The notes under the pieces were generated by a model, which saw only the letters and a program-made list of their open reading frames with translations, did no database searches and was not told the origin of the DNA. This document shows, one piece after another, positions 46,367-55,900 of a stretch of DNA of 64,000 nucleotides. The position numbers and the translations under genes are program-made. The DNA is from Clostridium aciditolerans. GTDB taxonomy: Bacteria; Bacillota; Clostridia; Clostridiales; Clostridiaceae. The stretch is taken from the NCBI RefSeq assembly GCF_016316925.1, contig NZ_JAEEGB010000026.1:233598-297597 (forward strand), read 5' to 3'. Positions within the stretch are counted from its first letter, which is position 1, and every line of letters begins with the position of its first letter.

Positions 46367-46511
46367 CTATTGTATCAAATTCTAATTCTCTATTTGGTGG
46401 AGGTAAGTCTTGTTGCACCCCTACTTACAAAGATTCCTTGTTTTATAGCAAAGCTAATCTGAACAGAAAAGGTATTTTCCGTTTTTGTAATAACAATTTC
46501 CTCCTTATGCC

Positions 46512-47225
46512 ATGGACAGCAAAAAATTTTCTACTATTTTATTCATCATTTTCCTAGTTCCTGGACTACCTAAAGATTTTTTAATATATGTTGCAGGATT
46601 AACACCTATAAATCCATTAAGGTTTTTTGGAATTTTACTCGTTAGTAGATTTCCTTGGCTTTTAGCGTCTGTAAGTATTGGCTCCAATCTTCATTATGGT
46701 AATTATATGTCAACAATAATAATATCGCTCATAGCCCTAGTATCATTTATTTTAGGAATTCTTTCAATACTTGAAGCCTTTGAGCAGAATTACTTTTTAG
46801 CTGCTATATTCATAATTACTGCAGCTTTAATAGATAGATACGATGGTAGAATTGCCAGATTTTTAGATATATCTAGTGATTTAGGAAAGGAACTAGATTC
46901 CTTAGCTGATTTAGTTTCCTTTGGAGTAGCACCAGCTTTATTAGTATTTATTAAGTATAACTTTCTTAATTTAGGTTATATAGGAATAGTTGGTGGTTGT
47001 TTTCTATTGTCATATATTATGAGTGGTTCTTATAGATTGGCAAAATATAATGTAAGCCAGTTTGATGGCATTTTTACTGGAGTGCCGATAACAGTTGCAG
47101 GTTCTATTATTGCATTATTTTCATTAACTACACCTAGCAATAGTATTTCTATACTTCTATCAATTGTTTTATTTGCGCTTCTTGCTTATCTTATGGTCTC
47201 AAAATTTAAATTAAAAAAGATATAG
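46512..47225 (+). pseudogene. Chimera: VTT/DedA-type C-terminal half joined to phosphatidylserine synthase
   Basis: 237 residues. Residues 1 to about 80 match the C-terminal half of a VTT (SNARE-associated/TVP38) membrane protein: FLVPGLPKDFLIYVAGLTPI and RFPWLLASVSIGSNL. From about 85 the sequence is CDP-diacylglycerol-serine O-phosphatidyltransferase: FLAAIFIITAALIDRYDGRI with the intact CDP-OH-P motif DxxDGxxAR-x8-GxxxDxxxD, then LADLVSFGVAPALLVF. The N-terminal half of VTT and first part of PssA are missing, and the ATG has no SD (CCTCC precedes it). It looks like a deletion fusion at similar membrane helices; the PssA catalytic site could still be functional. Confidence 0.6.
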
Positions 47226-47445
47226 ATGCTTTGGGTGGTGTTAAATATACTAAATATACTATAGATTTAACAAAATCAAAAGGTAATAGAATTCTCTCCC
47301 TACTTTAATTATAACATATGCATAATAGAGATTATAGACTTTTTATTTTTGTATCCTATTGCTAAAATATAATAATCATAATATTTTGTTATTCTTTAAA
47401 AACTAGATTATGTTTTATTATATTCAAGTTTATGGGAGGGATACT

Positions 47446-48069
47446 ATGGAGCCTAAAAAATGCTATAATGCCTTATTAGCGCAGAAGCTAATGGTGGAAT
47501 TGAAAAAACGTAATATGGAAGGATTTTATTGTGAAACAAAAGAGGATGCACTTAAAAAAGTTCTTGAGATGATACCTAAAGACAGTGTGGTTTCTTGCGG
47601 AGGTTCTGCAACCCTTCGTGAAATTGGTTTGCAGGTTGCATTAAAAAATGGGGAGTACAATTTCTTAGATCCGAATGCCCCACAAGGCGCTAAAGCAAAG
47701 GATAAAGTTGCACATCAGGCATTAAGCGCAGACTACTATTTAATGAGCTCTAATGCTATATCTGCTACCGGTGAGCTGGTGAATATAGATGGATATGGCA
47801 ACAGGGTAGGTTCACTTATCTTCGGCCCGAAGAATGTAATAGTGATAGCAGGACTCAATAAAGTAGCGCCGAATTTAGATGCGGCTATACTTCGTGCTAA
47901 AAGCTATGCTGCACCAATTACCATGTTAATATTTAACCAGGACTATTCTTCTTTTGACGAACTTTCCAAAGCAGCTGAAGGTGCATGCAGTCAACTTGTA
48001 ATTACTAGCATGTCCATGACTAAAGACCGAATTAAAGTAATACTTGTTGGAGAATCTTTAGGTTTTTAA
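47446..48069 (+). CDS. LUD-domain (lactate utilization) protein
   Basis: About 207 residues from the ATG at 47446 (GGGAGG upstream). LUD/YkgG fold: GFYCETKEDALKKVLEMIP near 26, SVVSCGGSATLREIG near 50, ADYYLMSSNAISATGELVN near 98 and GPKNVIVIAGLNKV near 126. Stand-alone LUD proteins of this kind occur widely in clostridia; a link to lactate oxidation is not shown, as LutA/LutB are absent here. Confidence 0.8.
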   Translation: MEPKKCYNALLAQKLMVELKKRNMEGFYCETKEDALKKVLEMIPKDSVVSCGGSATLREIGLQVALKNGEYNFLDPNAPQGAKAKDKVAHQALSADYYLMSSNAISATGELVNIDGYGNRVGSLIFGPKNVIVIAGLNKVAPNLDAAILRAKSYAAPITMLIFNQDYSSFDELSKAAEGACSQLVITSMSMTKDRIKVILVGESLGF

Positions 48070-48073
48070 GGCC

Positions 48074-48136
48074 GAAAATTGACTTACACCCCGGACTATG
48101 TTTCCAAGCTTCAGTCCGGGGTGTAAGTCAATTTTC
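48074..48136. terminator. Long bidirectional terminator
   Basis: Perfect 24-bp stem (48074-48097 with 48113-48136) with a 15-nt loop, between convergent genes. Confidence 0.8.
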
Positions 48137-48153
48137 TAATTTGAAATCCTATA

Positions 48154-48828
48154 TTAAATTTTGTGATATTTATGCTGTGGTCTACCTACTTTACCGTATT
48201 CCACTAACTTAACTATTTTATTTTCTTTCTCCATATACTCGAGATATCTTCTAACTGTCACCCTTGCTATCCCTAATTTTTCTGCTAAATCCTCTGCTGT
48301 AAACTCCTCATAATTACCTTTTTCTATTTCATCCCATATAGATCTATAGGTATATTTATTAAGCCCCTTAGCAAAATCATCTTCGTTTTGGGAAGCATTA
48401 GAACTAGATATTAGTTTATCTAACTCCTTTTGTTCAATTACATCATTCTTTCTAAATTGATAATACCTATCCTTAAATTGAGTAAGTGATTCTTTAAATC
48501 TTTCAAAATTAAAAGGCTTTATAAGATAATCTACAACTCCATATCTAAAAGCTTCCTGTACTCTTTCAATAGTTTTATCTGCTGTAATTAAAATAATATC
48601 TATATCTATCTCTTGTCCTCTTATCCATTTTAAGAAATCAATCCCGTTTTCTTTAGGAAGATACACATCCAGCAATATTAAATCTGGCTTTTTAATAGAT
48701 ATAAATTTTTTTGCATCATCAAGATTAGAAACTGCTTTATATAAAGTAAATCCTTCTACCCTTTTTAAAAATTTAGAATTTATTTCTCTAACCATAGGAT
48801 CATCTTCAACAATCATTACTTTAATCAA
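48154..48828 (-). CDS. Response regulator, CitB/DcuR type
   Basis: About 224 residues from a UUG at 48828, seven bases after AAAGGAGG; the ATG farther upstream would overlap the kinase gene and lacks an SD. Receiver domain: MIVEDDPMV, phospho-Asp in LILLDVYLPKENGIDF, Lys in YLIKPFNFERF. C-terminal DNA-binding region with FTAEDLAEKLGIARVTVRRY. Pairs with the kinase 41 bp upstream; likely regulator of the malic enzyme/carrier genes. Confidence 0.88.
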   Translation of the reverse strand: MIKVMIVEDDPMVREINSKFLKRVEGFTLYKAVSNLDDAKKFISIKKPDLILLDVYLPKENGIDFLKWIRGQEIDIDIILITADKTIERVQEAFRYGVVDYLIKPFNFERFKESLTQFKDRYYQFRKNDVIEQKELDKLISSSNASQNEDDFAKGLNKYTYRSIWDEIEKGNYEEFTAEDLAEKLGIARVTVRRYLEYMEKENKIVKLVEYGKVGRPQHKYHKI

Positions 48829-48869
48829 GCTTTTTCCTCCTTTCACCCGTAAAAGCCCATTTAGAGCTT

Positions 48870-50468
48870 TTACTTCCTTGTCATTGGTATAATTATATTC
48901 CAATGAGCACCTTCATCTACATCATCTAAGTTTATTGTGCCGTTAAAATCATCAATTATTTTCTTAACAATATACATACCATGTCCACGTTGCCCATCCT
49001 TCGTTGAGAAACCTTGTTCATATATTTTTTCCCTGTATTCTACTGGAATTCCACCACCATTATCCTTAACTATTATATTTAAAAAATTCTCACCTTCAAC
49101 TATTTTTACATATATTAATCCAGTGCCATCATTTTTAACTTCGTCTAAAGAATTCTCTATTAAATTGCCTAAAACTGATACAATTTCTTCAGGGGTCATA
49201 TACTCTGGTAACTTTGTAAGTTTTGAATTTTCATCTATTTTTAACTTAACTCTACATTCCTCAGCTTTGTTATATTTTGATAGCAGCAGAGCTGATACGG
49301 AAGAGTCCTTTATATTTTCCGTTAAAATATTGCTTATATTATTTCTACTTTTAGCTATATCTGATATAAACTGTAGAGCTTCATCGTACTCTTCAAGCTG
49401 TATAAGCCCTGAAATAGTATGAAGCTTATTCATAAATTCATGATTTTGAGCTCTTAAGGACCAGGCCATTTTTTTAACACCTGTGAGCTCTTCTGCCATT
49501 TTGGTCACCTCTGTTTTATCTCTAAAGCTAGCAATAGCTCCTACAACTTTCCCTCTATTCATTATAGGAATTCTATTAGTCATTATTATGGTATTATTTA
49601 TCCTCTGCTCTTTTTCAAATTCAGATTCCCCTGTTTCTAACACATTAACCATACGGGTATTTGGAATAACATCTTCTACATTCTTCCCTATAATATCCTT
49701 CTTATTAACCCTATTTTTAAGATGTAATATATTTAAGGCTGAATCATTTACAAGAGTAATTCTACCTCTATGATCAACAGCTATCAACCCTTCATGGATA
49801 GCATGAAGAATTCCCATCTTTTCATTATAAAGCTTTGTTATTTCCTCAGGTTCAAGTCCTAGCAAAGTGTTCTTTATGTTATTGGCTAATAAAAATGCTC
49901 CTATTATACCTGCTGTGAGCCCACCAAAACCAATTAAAATTATATATAAAATAGCTGTATGCTTAGCTGTTTCAATGCTGTGGGTAAGTGTACCTACAGA
50001 AACAAAACCTATTTCTCTCTTATTTTCTGTATCATATATTGGAGTAAAAGCTCTCAAGGATTTTCCGAGAGTCCCTGTAGCCTCGGATATATATGTTTCT
50101 CCCTTTTGAAGTACTCTATACTCATCTCCTCCTACAAACCTTTTACCTATCATTTCAGGATTAGGATGAGAATATCTAACTTCCTCCATGTCCGCTACAA
50201 TTATATACTCAACTTGTTCTAAATTCTTAAGCTGCATATTAACATAAGGTCCAATCTGCCCTTTTGGATCCTTAGCCTCCAGCGCATCTACTATCTCTCT
50301 AGAATGTGCTACCATCTCAGCCACATTCATAATATTAGTTCTAGCCTTGCTTTCAATATTTTCAGTCATCCATGAGGCGACAAAGAAAATGATTATAGAT
50401 ATAGAAACAAACACTACTGTAATAATCAATAAGGTAAGCTTTGTTTGCAGCTTCATTGCTTTTTTCAT
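48870..50468 (-). CDS. Sensor histidine kinase, CitA/DcuS type
   Basis: About 532 residues from the ATG at 50468 (GAGGTGG upstream). Span 1 (about 8-30), extracytoplasmic PAS-like sensor (about 35-170, with RYSHPNPEMIGKRFVGGDE as in citrate/C4-dicarboxylate sensors), span 2 (about 175-197), cytoplasmic PAS (about 215-320), H-box RAQNHEFMNKLHTISGL, and ATPase N and G boxes (NLIENSLDEV; DNGGGIP; GHGMYIVKKI). Senses an external carboxylate, likely malate given the neighbours. Confidence 0.9.
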   Translation of the reverse strand: MKKAMKLQTKLTLLIITVVFVSISIIIFFVASWMTENIESKARTNIMNVAEMVAHSREIVDALEAKDPKGQIGPYVNMQLKNLEQVEYIIVADMEEVRYSHPNPEMIGKRFVGGDEYRVLQKGETYISEATGTLGKSLRAFTPIYDTENKREIGFVSVGTLTHSIETAKHTAILYIILIGFGGLTAGIIGAFLLANNIKNTLLGLEPEEITKLYNEKMGILHAIHEGLIAVDHRGRITLVNDSALNILHLKNRVNKKDIIGKNVEDVIPNTRMVNVLETGESEFEKEQRINNTIIMTNRIPIMNRGKVVGAIASFRDKTEVTKMAEELTGVKKMAWSLRAQNHEFMNKLHTISGLIQLEEYDEALQFISDIAKSRNNISNILTENIKDSSVSALLLSKYNKAEECRVKLKIDENSKLTKLPEYMTPEEIVSVLGNLIENSLDEVKNDGTGLIYVKIVEGENFLNIIVKDNGGGIPVEYREKIYEQGFSTKDGQRGHGMYIVKKIIDDFNGTINLDDVDEGAHWNIIIPMTRK

Positions 50469-50527
50469 ATCTACCACCTCAACTTTATTAAATGAAAGAT
50501 TTTGGCTCTCTGCTTAAAAGCTTAAAA

Positions 50528-50643
50528 AAACACGGAATCATAGAAGACCATTAATATAGATAGAAGGATTAATATAGGAATAGGTACTTCAATCCTATTA
50601 TATAGCACTTCTCTCATTATTGTCTTCTATTTTTTCCGTGTTT
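50528..50643 (-). other. 116-nt multi-stem hairpin between carrier and kinase genes
   Basis: Closing stem AAACACGGAA / TTCCGTGTTT, second stem ATAGAAGAC / GTCTTCTAT, inner partial stem AATAGG / CCTATT. The minus-strand 3' side runs into TTTTTTT. It is either a long terminator for the carrier or a structured small RNA. Confidence 0.55.
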
Positions 50644-50766
50644 AATTTAATATCTATCTAACTATATCTTATTTAACCTTACCCATAGGCTAAATTTATT
50701 ATTCATAAGTTTGCTTTACTTTATTTATATGATAGACTACCCCATATTAAAATTTTAAATTTCTTA

Positions 50767-51738
50767 TCATGCAACAACTTCATTATTTAATTTTTTTGCT
50801 TTATTCTTACTAAGTAATTTAAATGTATAAGTAACAATAAACGGACAAAGGATAGCAGATACTACACATGCTGCTGCAACTTGTGCAGTAGCTACTGTTG
50901 CTACAACAGCTAATGTTGGGTCTGCTGCTGCAACAGCCGCTGGCGTCGCTACAGCATTTCCTGCAGTTGATCCTGTTGCTAGGCCAATTATAGGCTCTTC
51001 TTTAAATAATTTCAGAAGTATATAAGCTCCTATTCCAGTGAAGGCAGCTATTACTCCTAATAATATACCAGGACCTCCAGCTTTTACAATAGTTTCAAGG
51101 TTCATTCCTGCACCTAATGGGAAGGAGAAGAATGGGATTAATAACATTTTACTACTTCCAAGGAACTTTCTCATATCAGGGTCAACATTTCCTAAAATCA
51201 TACCTATTACTATTGGAATCATTACTGCTACAAGTGCCTTAAAAGGAACTTGAGCAAGTCCTGATGCACCTAAAGCAACTAATGTAAAGAATGGACCATC
51301 TTTTAAAGACAATAAAGCATAAGCACCTACATCAGTTTCATCACCATATTGTGAAGCAAGTGATGCATATAATCCGCCATTACAATTTGTTAATGCTGCA
51401 AGGATAGCAAGTGGTGATAAACCCAGCACCCCAGCAGGACCAAAAACTTTTCCTACAAATATACCGATACCAGCACCTACTATAAATTTTCCTGATATTA
51501 ATATTGCACCTTTTTTTATTGCTTTTGGCGCTAATTTAAAATTGATTTGTGAACCAATCAAAAACATAAAACAAGCCAAAATTGTTGATGATGCTTTTGC
51601 ATCAAATAATGCCGTTGTAAATCCACCAATTTTTAGAAACTGTGGACAAAATGTATTAACTAATACACCTAAGAAAAGTGGAACAACCATCATACCGCCT
51701 GGAATTTTATCGAGCGTTTTCTTAATTGGAATTTGCAT
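50767..51738 (-). CDS. KdgT-family carrier, probably carboxylate permease
   Basis: 323 residues, about ten membrane spans. Sequence type is 2-keto-3-deoxygluconate permease: TLDKIPGGMMVVPLFLGVL near 8, SSTILACFMFLIGSQI near 50, ALTNCNGGLYASLASQYGD near 120 and GLATGSTAGNAVATPAAV near 257. GGAGGG site. It lies 30 bp after malic enzyme and before a CitA/DcuS-like two-component system, so malate is a more likely substrate here than KDG. That is an inference from context. Confidence 0.8.
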   Translation of the reverse strand: MQIPIKKTLDKIPGGMMVVPLFLGVLVNTFCPQFLKIGGFTTALFDAKASSTILACFMFLIGSQINFKLAPKAIKKGAILISGKFIVGAGIGIFVGKVFGPAGVLGLSPLAILAALTNCNGGLYASLASQYGDETDVGAYALLSLKDGPFFTLVALGASGLAQVPFKALVAVMIPIVIGMILGNVDPDMRKFLGSSKMLLIPFFSFPLGAGMNLETIVKAGGPGILLGVIAAFTGIGAYILLKLFKEEPIIGLATGSTAGNAVATPAAVAAADPTLAVVATVATAQVAAACVVSAILCPFIVTYTFKLLSKNKAKKLNNEVVA

Positions 51739-51768
51739 TTTTATCCCTCCATTATTTTCAAATAGTTT

Positions 51769-52941
51769 TTATAATCTCGCTACACCAGTTGCTCTAGCTG
51801 CTTTTTTAATTTCTTCTGCTACATTTGCAGCTACTTTTTTGTCTAATGCACTTGGAATTACGTTATCTTCATTTAGATCTTCATCACTAATGCTATTTGC
51901 TATAGCATAAGCTGCTGCTATCTTCATTTCTTCATTAATTTCTTTTGCTCTAACATCTAATGCCCCTCTGAATATTCCTGGGAAAGCTAGCACGTTATTA
52001 ACTTGGTTTGGAAAATCTGAACGTCCTGTACCTATTACTCTTGCCCCTGCTGCTTTTGCTTCATTCGGCATTATTTCTGGAGTTGGGTTTGCCATAGCGA
52101 ATAGTATAGAATCCTTATTCATTGCTTTTACCATATCTTGACTTACTATTCCTGGTGCTGAAACCCCTATAAATACATCTGCACCTACTAATGCGTCAGC
52201 TAAAGTTCCTTTAATGTTATCTGGATTAGTTACCTTTGCAAGTTCCTTTTTAGCATCATCTACATTTTCTATTCCTCTGTAAAGAATACCAACCTTATCA
52301 CATGCAATTAGATTTTTTACTCCTGAAGAAAGTAATAGTTTTGCTATAGCAGTTCCTGCAGCTCCTGCACCATTTATAACAACCTTTATTTCTTCCATTT
52401 TTTTATTAACTACTTTTAAAGCATTTATTACTCCTGCAAGAACAACTATTGCAGTTCCATGTTGGTCATCGTGGAATACAGGTATATCAAGCTCTTTCTT
52501 TAATCTTTCTTCAACTTCAAAGCATCTTGGAGCTCCAATATCTTCTAGATTAATTCCACCAAATCCTGGCGCTATAAGCTTTACAGTTTTCACTATCTCG
52601 TCCACATTTTTTGTATCTAGGCATATTGGAAAGGCATCTACATTTGCAAACTCTTTAAATAAGATTGCTTTACCTTCCATAACTGGCAATCCAGCCTTAG
52701 GTCCTATATCCCCAAGTCCCAATACTGCTGTTCCATCTGTAACTACTGCAACTATATTTCCTTTTGAAGTATACTTGTACACGTTTTCTTCATTCTCATG
52801 AATCTTTCTGCATGGTTCTGCAACTCCAGGAGTATAAGCTAAACTTAAATCATCTCTTGTTTCTACCTTTACTTTTGATTTTATCTCTATTTTTCCTATA
52901 TTCTGTTCATGTAATTTTAAACTTTCCTCAAAATAATTCAA
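51769..52941 (-). CDS. Malic enzyme
   Basis: 390 residues, short bacterial form, from a UUG start eight bases after AAGGGGCGG. Motifs: LAYTPGVAEPCRKI near 31, VTDGTAVLGLGDIGPKAGLPVMEGK near 67-90 (split motif), HDDQHGTAIV near 147, and the Rossmann loop VINGAGAAGTAIAKLL near 178. Oxidative decarboxylation of malate to pyruvate with NAD(P). First gene of the malate-type module. Confidence 0.92.
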   Translation of the reverse strand: MNYFEESLKLHEQNIGKIEIKSKVKVETRDDLSLAYTPGVAEPCRKIHENEENVYKYTSKGNIVAVVTDGTAVLGLGDIGPKAGLPVMEGKAILFKEFANVDAFPICLDTKNVDEIVKTVKLIAPGFGGINLEDIGAPRCFEVEERLKKELDIPVFHDDQHGTAIVVLAGVINALKVVNKKMEEIKVVINGAGAAGTAIAKLLLSSGVKNLIACDKVGILYRGIENVDDAKKELAKVTNPDNIKGTLADALVGADVFIGVSAPGIVSQDMVKAMNKDSILFAMANPTPEIMPNEAKAAGARVIGTGRSDFPNQVNNVLAFPGIFRGALDVRAKEINEEMKIAAAYAIANSISDEDLNEDNVIPSALDKKVAANVAEEIKKAARATGVARL

Positions 52942-53161
52942 TTTTAATACCGCCCCTTCGTTTTTTATATCAAATTTTGTAATCGTTTGTTGCTATGTGT
53001 AAATGATATCATCAACCTTTGATTATTAAAATATTTTGAACTTTAAAAATAAATTATGGTCATTAAAAATACTTTGTTACATTTTTAACGCCTGTTTCTC
53101 CGTAAATTTAGCTCATTCTCATGGTAGGTTTGTTCCTTATAGCAATTCTGAGCACGAAAAG

Positions 53162-53187
53162 ACCCCTCGACATCGCTGTCGAGGGGT
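53162..53187 (-). terminator. Intrinsic terminator
   Basis: Ten-bp GC-rich stem ACCCCTCGAC / GTCGAGGGGT; the minus-strand tail is TCTTTTCG. The rest of 52942-53215 shows no convincing gene. Confidence 0.7.
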
Positions 53188-53215
53188 TTATTGGTGTAAG
53201 GTATTCATATTAAGT

Positions 53216-53740
53216 TTACCTTTTTATATATTTTAAAATTGTAATACCATTATCTACAGCATACTCTTTTAGATGTAGTTTTATTGTTGGATTATTTTCT
53301 AAAAATAAAGGTCTACCTTTTCCTAATATTATAGGAATTACTCCTATTATATATTCATCAATAATATCAGCCTTTATAAAGCTATCTACAACAACTCCAC
53401 CACCAAATAAGTATATATTCTTGCCATCCTTTTCTTTTTCTTCCTCAATTACCTTACATATATCACCACTAATAAAGTGCAGATTGTCTTTATCTTGAAT
53501 TTGTTGTGATGTTGCTATATATACCTTTTTATTTTTAAAATCATCATGCATCTTTTGATCATAGCAATTTTTACCCATAACTACTATATCTATGTCTTCT
53601 AGAAATTTACCAAAATCAAATTTATTTTTAGTGTTTAATGTATCATCTCCATCTCCAACTATCCAATCGAATCCGCCATCTTCTGACGCTATATATCCAT
53701 CAAGACTTATTGCTAAATTTAAAATTATTTTTCTTTTCAT
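53216..53740 (-). CDS. Dihydrofolate reductase-family (RibD C-terminal-like) protein
   Basis: About 174 residues from the ATG at 53740 (AAGGAGG upstream). RibD-C/DHFR fold: LNLAISLDGYIASEDGGFDW at the N-terminus, VVMGKNCYD near 64, DKDNLHFISGD, IYLFGGGVVVDSFIKADIID near 116 and IPIILGKGRPLF near 142. NADPH-dependent reductase, substrate unknown. Divergent from the WYL regulator, which probably controls it. Confidence 0.85.
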   Translation of the reverse strand: MKRKIILNLAISLDGYIASEDGGFDWIVGDGDDTLNTKNKFDFGKFLEDIDIVVMGKNCYDQKMHDDFKNKKVYIATSQQIQDKDNLHFISGDICKVIEEEKEKDGKNIYLFGGGVVVDSFIKADIIDEYIIGVIPIILGKGRPLFLENNPTIKLHLKEYAVDNGITILKYIKR

Positions 53741-53803
53741 ATTAAATTCCTCCTTATTATCTAAAATATTTTTAGGTTTTGCATAATTTATAATTATTAT
53801 TGT

Positions 53804-53832
53804 TTGATACATAATTAATTATAGACTATAAT
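53804..53832 (+). promoter_or_regulatory. Promoter of the WYL regulator
   Basis: TTGATA (53804-53809), 17 bp, TATAAT (53827-53832). Confidence 0.65.
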
Positions 53833-53835
53833 AGT

Positions 53836-53850
53836 TGACATCTAGTGTCA
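53836..53850. promoter_or_regulatory. Palindromic operator
   Basis: TGACA-TCTAG-TGTCA, a perfect palindrome at the predicted transcription start of the regulator and just before its SD; probable autoregulatory site. Confidence 0.55.
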
Positions 53851-53868
53851 TATAATAGGAGGAAAGTT

Positions 53869-54816
53869 ATGAGAGCAGATAGATTAATTTCTATATTAAT
53901 GTTATTACAAATGCATAAAAAATTGACTGCTTCCGAATTATCAAAAAAACTTGAGGTTTCTGTAAGAACTATTTATAGGGATATCGATATTCTCAGCGGT
54001 ATTGGAGTACCTATAATTGCTGATAAAGGTATAAATGGCGGGATAAAGCTTCTAGGAGACTATAAAACTTCCCTTACAGGAATAAATAAAAAGGAACTTT
54101 TCTCTTTATTAATTCCAACTGGTGATAAAATTTTTGAGGATTTAGGCATTGAAGATCTTAAATATTCTACAATGCTTAAAATTTTAGGAAATTCTTCACA
54201 TAACCAAATAGAAGAATTAGAAAATATTCAAAATTATATTTATATAGATATGTATACCTGGAATGAGCCTAACATTAGCCTAGATATAGATATTCTTTCT
54301 ATATTACAAAATGCTGTATGGAATTCCAAATCGTTAAAGTTATTATATAGGAAAGTAGATGAAACAAAGGAAATAGTGATAAATCCACTTGGATTAGTTT
54401 GCAAACGTGGTGTTTGGTATTTAGTCGCAGCAGATAATGAAATTATTAAAACATATAAAGTAACTTCTATCGAATCTGCTTTACTAATGAATGACACATT
54501 TGTTAGGCCATACGATTTTAATTTAAAAATCTATTGGAAAAATTCTACTAATAATTTTAAAAATTTAATTCCTAAATATACTTTTGCCTTTAAAGTTAGT
54601 CCTAGTATCTTAAATCATATAAAAGAAAGGCCATTTATAACTATAAGTGAAACTATATTTAGAGAAAATGAAATTTATCTCAATATAAAATTTGATTCTG
54701 TGTTACAAGGTATAGAATTTGCTTTTGGATATGGTAAAGATATTGAAATTATTGAACCTATCGAAGCTATCTCTGAAATTAAGAAAAGAGCATTAGAAGT
54801 GATTGATTTATATTGA
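53869..54816 (+). CDS. DeoR-type HTH/WYL-domain regulator
   Basis: About 315 residues from the ATG at 53869 (AGGAGG upstream). N-terminal winged helix (LISILMLLQMHKKLTASELS, then VSVRTIYRDIDILSGIG), then a WYL domain from about 150 (LLYRKVDETKEIVINPLGLV, then RGVWYLVAAD) and a C-terminal extension. WYL proteins usually sense a small molecule. Divergent from the DHFR-like gene. Confidence 0.88.
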   Translation: MRADRLISILMLLQMHKKLTASELSKKLEVSVRTIYRDIDILSGIGVPIIADKGINGGIKLLGDYKTSLTGINKKELFSLLIPTGDKIFEDLGIEDLKYSTMLKILGNSSHNQIEELENIQNYIYIDMYTWNEPNISLDIDILSILQNAVWNSKSLKLLYRKVDETKEIVINPLGLVCKRGVWYLVAADNEIIKTYKVTSIESALLMNDTFVRPYDFNLKIYWKNSTNNFKNLIPKYTFAFKVSPSILNHIKERPFITISETIFRENEIYLNIKFDSVLQGIEFAFGYGKDIEIIEPIEAISEIKKRALEVIDLY

Positions 54817-54847
54817 ATATAATTCAGCACAGTTTTAAATGCCTTTC

Positions 54848-55714
54848 CTACACTTCAAAGGTTCGTAGAAAGTGCTTAGCGATAGAAGATAAATACTGAT
54901 CTTTCATCCATATTATAGTTGTACTTGTGTTTAAAGAGGGTTCATTAATTTCCTTATAACTTAACTTTGCATTTGGGATAAGTTCAATCCAATCCTTTGG
55001 TACGATGGCAACCCCCATTCCCGTTTTCGCCAGCAACAGTATTGAGCGAGTATCCTCAATTTTGCAAAGTATTCTTGGCTCGAATCCCGCCTGACTACAT
55101 AATTCTACTATCGCTTTTTCATATCTACGGTGCACTAAAAGAGGTTTATCTGCAAGATCCTTCAAATATATGGTTTTTTCATTATTCTCCCAATAGGTAC
55201 TATCACTAGTGGCAGCTACCATTGGTTCACTAGGCAAACTTATTGATTCATAAATTTCTGAGTTCAAAGGGGTTCGTATAATTCCAATTTCTATTAGTCC
55301 GCTTTTTAGTAGCTCTAATATTTCACTTGTACTTCCTTCTCGTATTTCAAAATTTATATTTGGATATTTTTTATTAAAACTGCATATTCGCTGCGGCAAA
55401 AGTATATCTCCAGAAGAGGATATAGTTCCGATTGATAGGGTTCCTTCCAACCCTTCATTAAAATCCTTTAATTCTTTAACTGTTGATTCCATTAATTCTA
55501 TCATCTGTTTAGATCTATGCCATAATTTTTTCCCTGCATCAGTTATCTGAAATTTACGAGTACTTCTTTCTATCAATTTAACCTTTAATTCATCTTCAAT
55601 AAGTTTCAGTTGTTGTGTGAGATGCGGTTGGGCTATATGCAATCTTTCAGCTGCTTTAGTTATATTTCCTTCTTCAACAATTGCAAGAAAATAATTGAGT
55701 TGCTTGATATCCAT
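54848..55714 (-). CDS. LysR-family regulator
   Basis: About 288 residues from the ATG at 55714 (GGAG upstream). N-terminal HTH (MDIKQLNYFLAIVEEGNITK, then LHIAQPHLTQQLKLIEDELK) and a LysR substrate-binding domain (LEGTLSIGTISSSGDILLPQ onward). CysL/CynR-like. Divergent from a small ORF and a MATE exporter; two matching boxes lie in between. Confidence 0.88.
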   Translation of the reverse strand: MDIKQLNYFLAIVEEGNITKAAERLHIAQPHLTQQLKLIEDELKVKLIERSTRKFQITDAGKKLWHRSKQMIELMESTVKELKDFNEGLEGTLSIGTISSSGDILLPQRICSFNKKYPNINFEIREGSTSEILELLKSGLIEIGIIRTPLNSEIYESISLPSEPMVAATSDSTYWENNEKTIYLKDLADKPLLVHRRYEKAIVELCSQAGFEPRILCKIEDTRSILLLAKTGMGVAIVPKDWIELIPNAKLSYKEINEPSLNTSTTIIWMKDQYLSSIAKHFLRTFEV

Positions 55715-55742
55715 AAAATTACTCACTCCACAGGCTCGATTT

Positions 55743-55789
55743 ATACATATTTTTGTATAAGTATAATAATATATACGTATTTTTTGTAT
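55743..55789. promoter_or_regulatory. Two LysR-type boxes, three helical turns apart
   Basis: ATACATATTTTTGTAT (55743-55758) and ATACGTATTTTTTGTAT (55773-55789), centres about 30 bp apart, between the LysR gene and its divergent targets. Confidence 0.55.
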
Positions 55790-55900
55790 ATATTATTCTT
55801 TGTTATAATCATACATGAGATAGAAAACAAAGTCAAAAGATGTTTAAGATTAACCTTAGTTATGTAATGATTTTATTATAATTTTACGGGGGAATATACA

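Noticed and set aside
53036-53236. 66-codon plus-strand frame
   Set aside because: Overlaps a terminator and the end of the DHFR-like gene; no SD.
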